Shown: in pieces, positions 4,551-5,974 of the stretch
How the letters are laid out: every line of letters starts with the position of its first letter
How positions within the stretch are numbered: the first letter of the stretch is position 1
NCBI GenBank assembly: GCA_020846815.1
Contig: JADLDF010000362.1
Span: 1-5,974 of the forward strand
Direction: 5' to 3'
DNA: 5,974 nt
Source of the DNA: Gammaproteobacteria bacterium
Lineage (GTDB): Bacteria > Pseudomonadota > Gammaproteobacteria > Steroidobacterales > Steroidobacteraceae
Made by a program: the position numbers and the translations under genes
The notes under the pieces: model-generated
The model's input: the letters and a program-made list of their open reading frames with translations, nothing else
What the model was told of the DNA's origin: nothing
Databases searched by the model: none

Positions 4551-5974
4551 ATGTCCGACACTATGAAAATGAAGCGCCTCTCGGCGCATCCGCTCGCCGG
4601 TACCACGATGACGGGCGCACAGATGATCGTCCAGGTGCTCGCGGACGAGGGCACGACGGCGATTTTCGGCTATTCCGGCGGCGCGATCCTGCCGACCTAC
4701 GACGCGGTCTTCCTCTACAACCAGGATCAGGGCGAGCGCGGCGGCCGGCAGATGCCGCTGGTCGTGCCCGCGAACGAGCAGGGCGCGGGCTTCATGGCCG
4801 CGGGCTATGCGCGCGCCAGCGGTCGCGTCGGCGTCTGCATCGTCACCTCCGGTCCCGGCGCGACCAACACCGTCACGCCGGTGCGCGACTGCATGGCCGA
4901 TTCGGTGCCGATGATCGTGATCTGCGGCCAGGTGCCGACCAGCATGATCGGCACCGACGCCTTCCAGGAGGCGCCGGTGCCGGCGCTCATGGGCTCGGTC
5001 GCCAAGCACATCTTCCTCGTCACCGATCCGCACCAGCTCGAGGCCACCGTGCGTACCGCGTTCGAGATCGCGCGCACCGGGCGGCCCGGCCCCGTCGTGA
5101 TCGACGTACCGAAGGACGTGCAGAACTGGAGCGGCACGTTCCAGGGCGAGGGCGTGCTGCCGATCCCGGGCTATCGCAAGCGCCTGTTCGCGGTCACGCA
5201 TGCCGCGGTCGAGGACGACGAGGCAGCCGAGTTCTTCGACATGCTGCGCGAAGCGCGGCGGCCGCTGATCTACGCCGGCGGCGGCGTGGTCAACTCCGGG
5301 GCTTCGGCCGTGCTGACCGAATTCGCGACCGAGTTCGGCATCCCGGTCGTCACCACTCTGATGGGCATCGGTGCGTTCGACACGACCCACCGGCTGTCGA
5401 TGCGCATGCTGGGCATGCACGGCGCGGCTTTCGCCAACTACGCCGTCGAGGACTGCGACTTCCTGCTCGCGGTCGGCGCGCGCTTCGACGACCGCGTCGC
5501 CGGCGTGCCGGCGAAGTTCGCGAAGAACGCCAGGCGCATCGCCCACCTCGACATCGATCGCGCCGAGATCAACAAGGTCAAGCGCGTGCAGTGGAGCCAC
5601 GTCGGCCAGATCGGCGACGCGCTGCAAGCGCTGCTCACCTGGGGTCGCCGCGAGGGCTTCCGCCCGGACCTTTCCGTCTGGCACACCGAGCTCCAGGCGC
5701 TGCGCGACACACATGCGATGAACTACGACCGTCGCAGCCAGTCGATCCAGCCCTACTACGTGATCGAGGAGATCAATCGCCTGACGCGCGGCGAGGCGAT
5801 CATCGCCACCGGCGTCGGCCAGCACCAGATGTGGGCCGCGCAGTACTGCGACTTCCGGCGGCCACGCCTCTGGCTGACCTCGGGCTCGATGGGCACGATG
5901 GGCTTCGGTCTGCCGGCGGCGGTCGGCGCGCAGATCGCGAACCCTGACGCGCTGGTCATCGACATCGACGGCGA
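4551..5974 (+). CDS. ilvB: Acetohydroxyacid synthase large (catalytic) subunit, cut by window edge
   Basis: This frame is open from ATG at 4551 to the right edge, giving 474 full codons of a protein that is normally about 560-600 residues. The enzyme uses thiamine diphosphate, FAD and Mg2+ to condense pyruvate with pyruvate or 2-oxobutyrate. The N-terminal ThDP-binding domain has YSGGAILPTYDAV (41-53) and the catalytic Glu76 in ANEQGAG, then TSGPGATN (99-106) and GQVPTSMIGTDAFQEAPV (126-143). The central domain has GRPGPVVIDVPKDVQ (177-191), GGGVVNSG (243-250) and GARFDDRVAG (309-318). The C-terminal ThDP domain has GVGQHQMWAAQ (421-431) and SGSMGTMGFGLPAA (445-458). The window ends inside the IDIDGD motif that holds the Mg-diphosphate. 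AGGA at 4536-4539 lies 11 nt before the chosen ATG; ATGs at 4563 and 4569 are alternatives without a better site. The catalytic Glu is preceded by Asn, where many IlvB proteins have His. Confidence 0.95.
   Translation, partial: MSDTMKMKRLSAHPLAGTTMTGAQMIVQVLADEGTTAIFGYSGGAILPTYDAVFLYNQDQGERGGRQMPLVVPANEQGAGFMAAGYARASGRVGVCIVTSGPGATNTVTPVRDCMADSVPMIVICGQVPTSMIGTDAFQEAPVPALMGSVAKHIFLVTDPHQLEATVRTAFEIARTGRPGPVVIDVPKDVQNWSGTFQGEGVLPIPGYRKRLFAVTHAAVEDDEAAEFFDMLREARRPLIYAGGGVVNSGASAVLTEFATEFGIPVVTTLMGIGAFDTTHRLSMRMLGMHGAAFANYAVEDCDFLLAVGARFDDRVAGVPAKFAKNARRIAHLDIDRAEINKVKRVQWSHVGQIGDALQALLTWGRREGFRPDLSVWHTELQALRDTHAMNYDRRSQSIQPYYVIEEINRLTRGEAIIATGVGQHQMWAAQYCDFRRPRLWLTSGSMGTMGFGLPAAVGAQIANPDALVIDIDG

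Noticed and set aside
3763..4566. 267-codon + strand frame opposite ilvH
   Set aside because: The - strand encodes a standard-length IlvH with its ACT domain. The + frame also runs through the large palindrome and has no motif.
4527..5825. 432-codon - strand frame opposite ilvB
   Set aside because: It is His/Asp/Arg-rich low complexity, and the + strand shows unmistakable acetohydroxyacid synthase motifs in one continuous frame from 4551 to the window end.

Overview
The window is a strongly GC-rich stretch of bacterial chromosome. Codons end mostly in G or C, and open frames appear on both strands as a by-product. The lipoprotein signal of one gene, the divergent ilv genes and the general gene style suggest a proteobacterium. 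No marker here fixes the class, so that placement is an inference.

Layout from left to right. (1) Bases 1-206, + strand: the C-terminal end of a hotdog-fold acyl-CoA thioesterase that begins outside the window. (2) Bases 220-2917, - strand: a compact three-gene unit read from right to left. It encodes a class I SAM-dependent methyltransferase with a long N-terminal extension, a 98-residue coiled-coil protein and a PD40/TolB-like beta-propeller lipoprotein. The genes overlap by 4 nt (GTGA) and 1 nt (TGATG), which suggests co-translation. A candidate promoter sits so close to the methyltransferase ATG that the mRNA could be leaderless. (3) About 3006-3773, - strand: the remains of a sensor histidine kinase. 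It has a membrane helix, a long coiled coil and an ATPase domain in one frame, but no H-box, no usual start codon upstream of the helix and no C-terminus. (4) Bases 3862-4362, - strand: ilvH, the valine-sensing small subunit of acetohydroxyacid synthase. (5) Bases 4551 to the right edge, + strand: ilvB, the catalytic large subunit, cut off at the GDG motif that binds thiamine diphosphate.

The two acetohydroxyacid synthase genes are divergent rather than arranged as the usual ilvB-ilvH pair. The 188 nt between them hold the most striking non-coding signal in the window: a perfect 18-bp, AT-rich inverted repeat in an otherwise GC-rich region. An 8-bp element occurs in it three times at an exact 17-nt spacing, so that two hairpins compete for the middle copy just ahead of the ilvB ribosome binding site. 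This looks like a regulatory switch or a multi-site operator for branched-chain amino acid synthesis.

The methyltransferase, coiled-coil and PD40 lipoprotein unit has no function I recognise and is the best candidate for an undescribed small system. There are no RNA genes, insertion sequences or CRISPR arrays that I can see. The only long stretch without an intact gene (2918-3861) is occupied by the kinase remnant.
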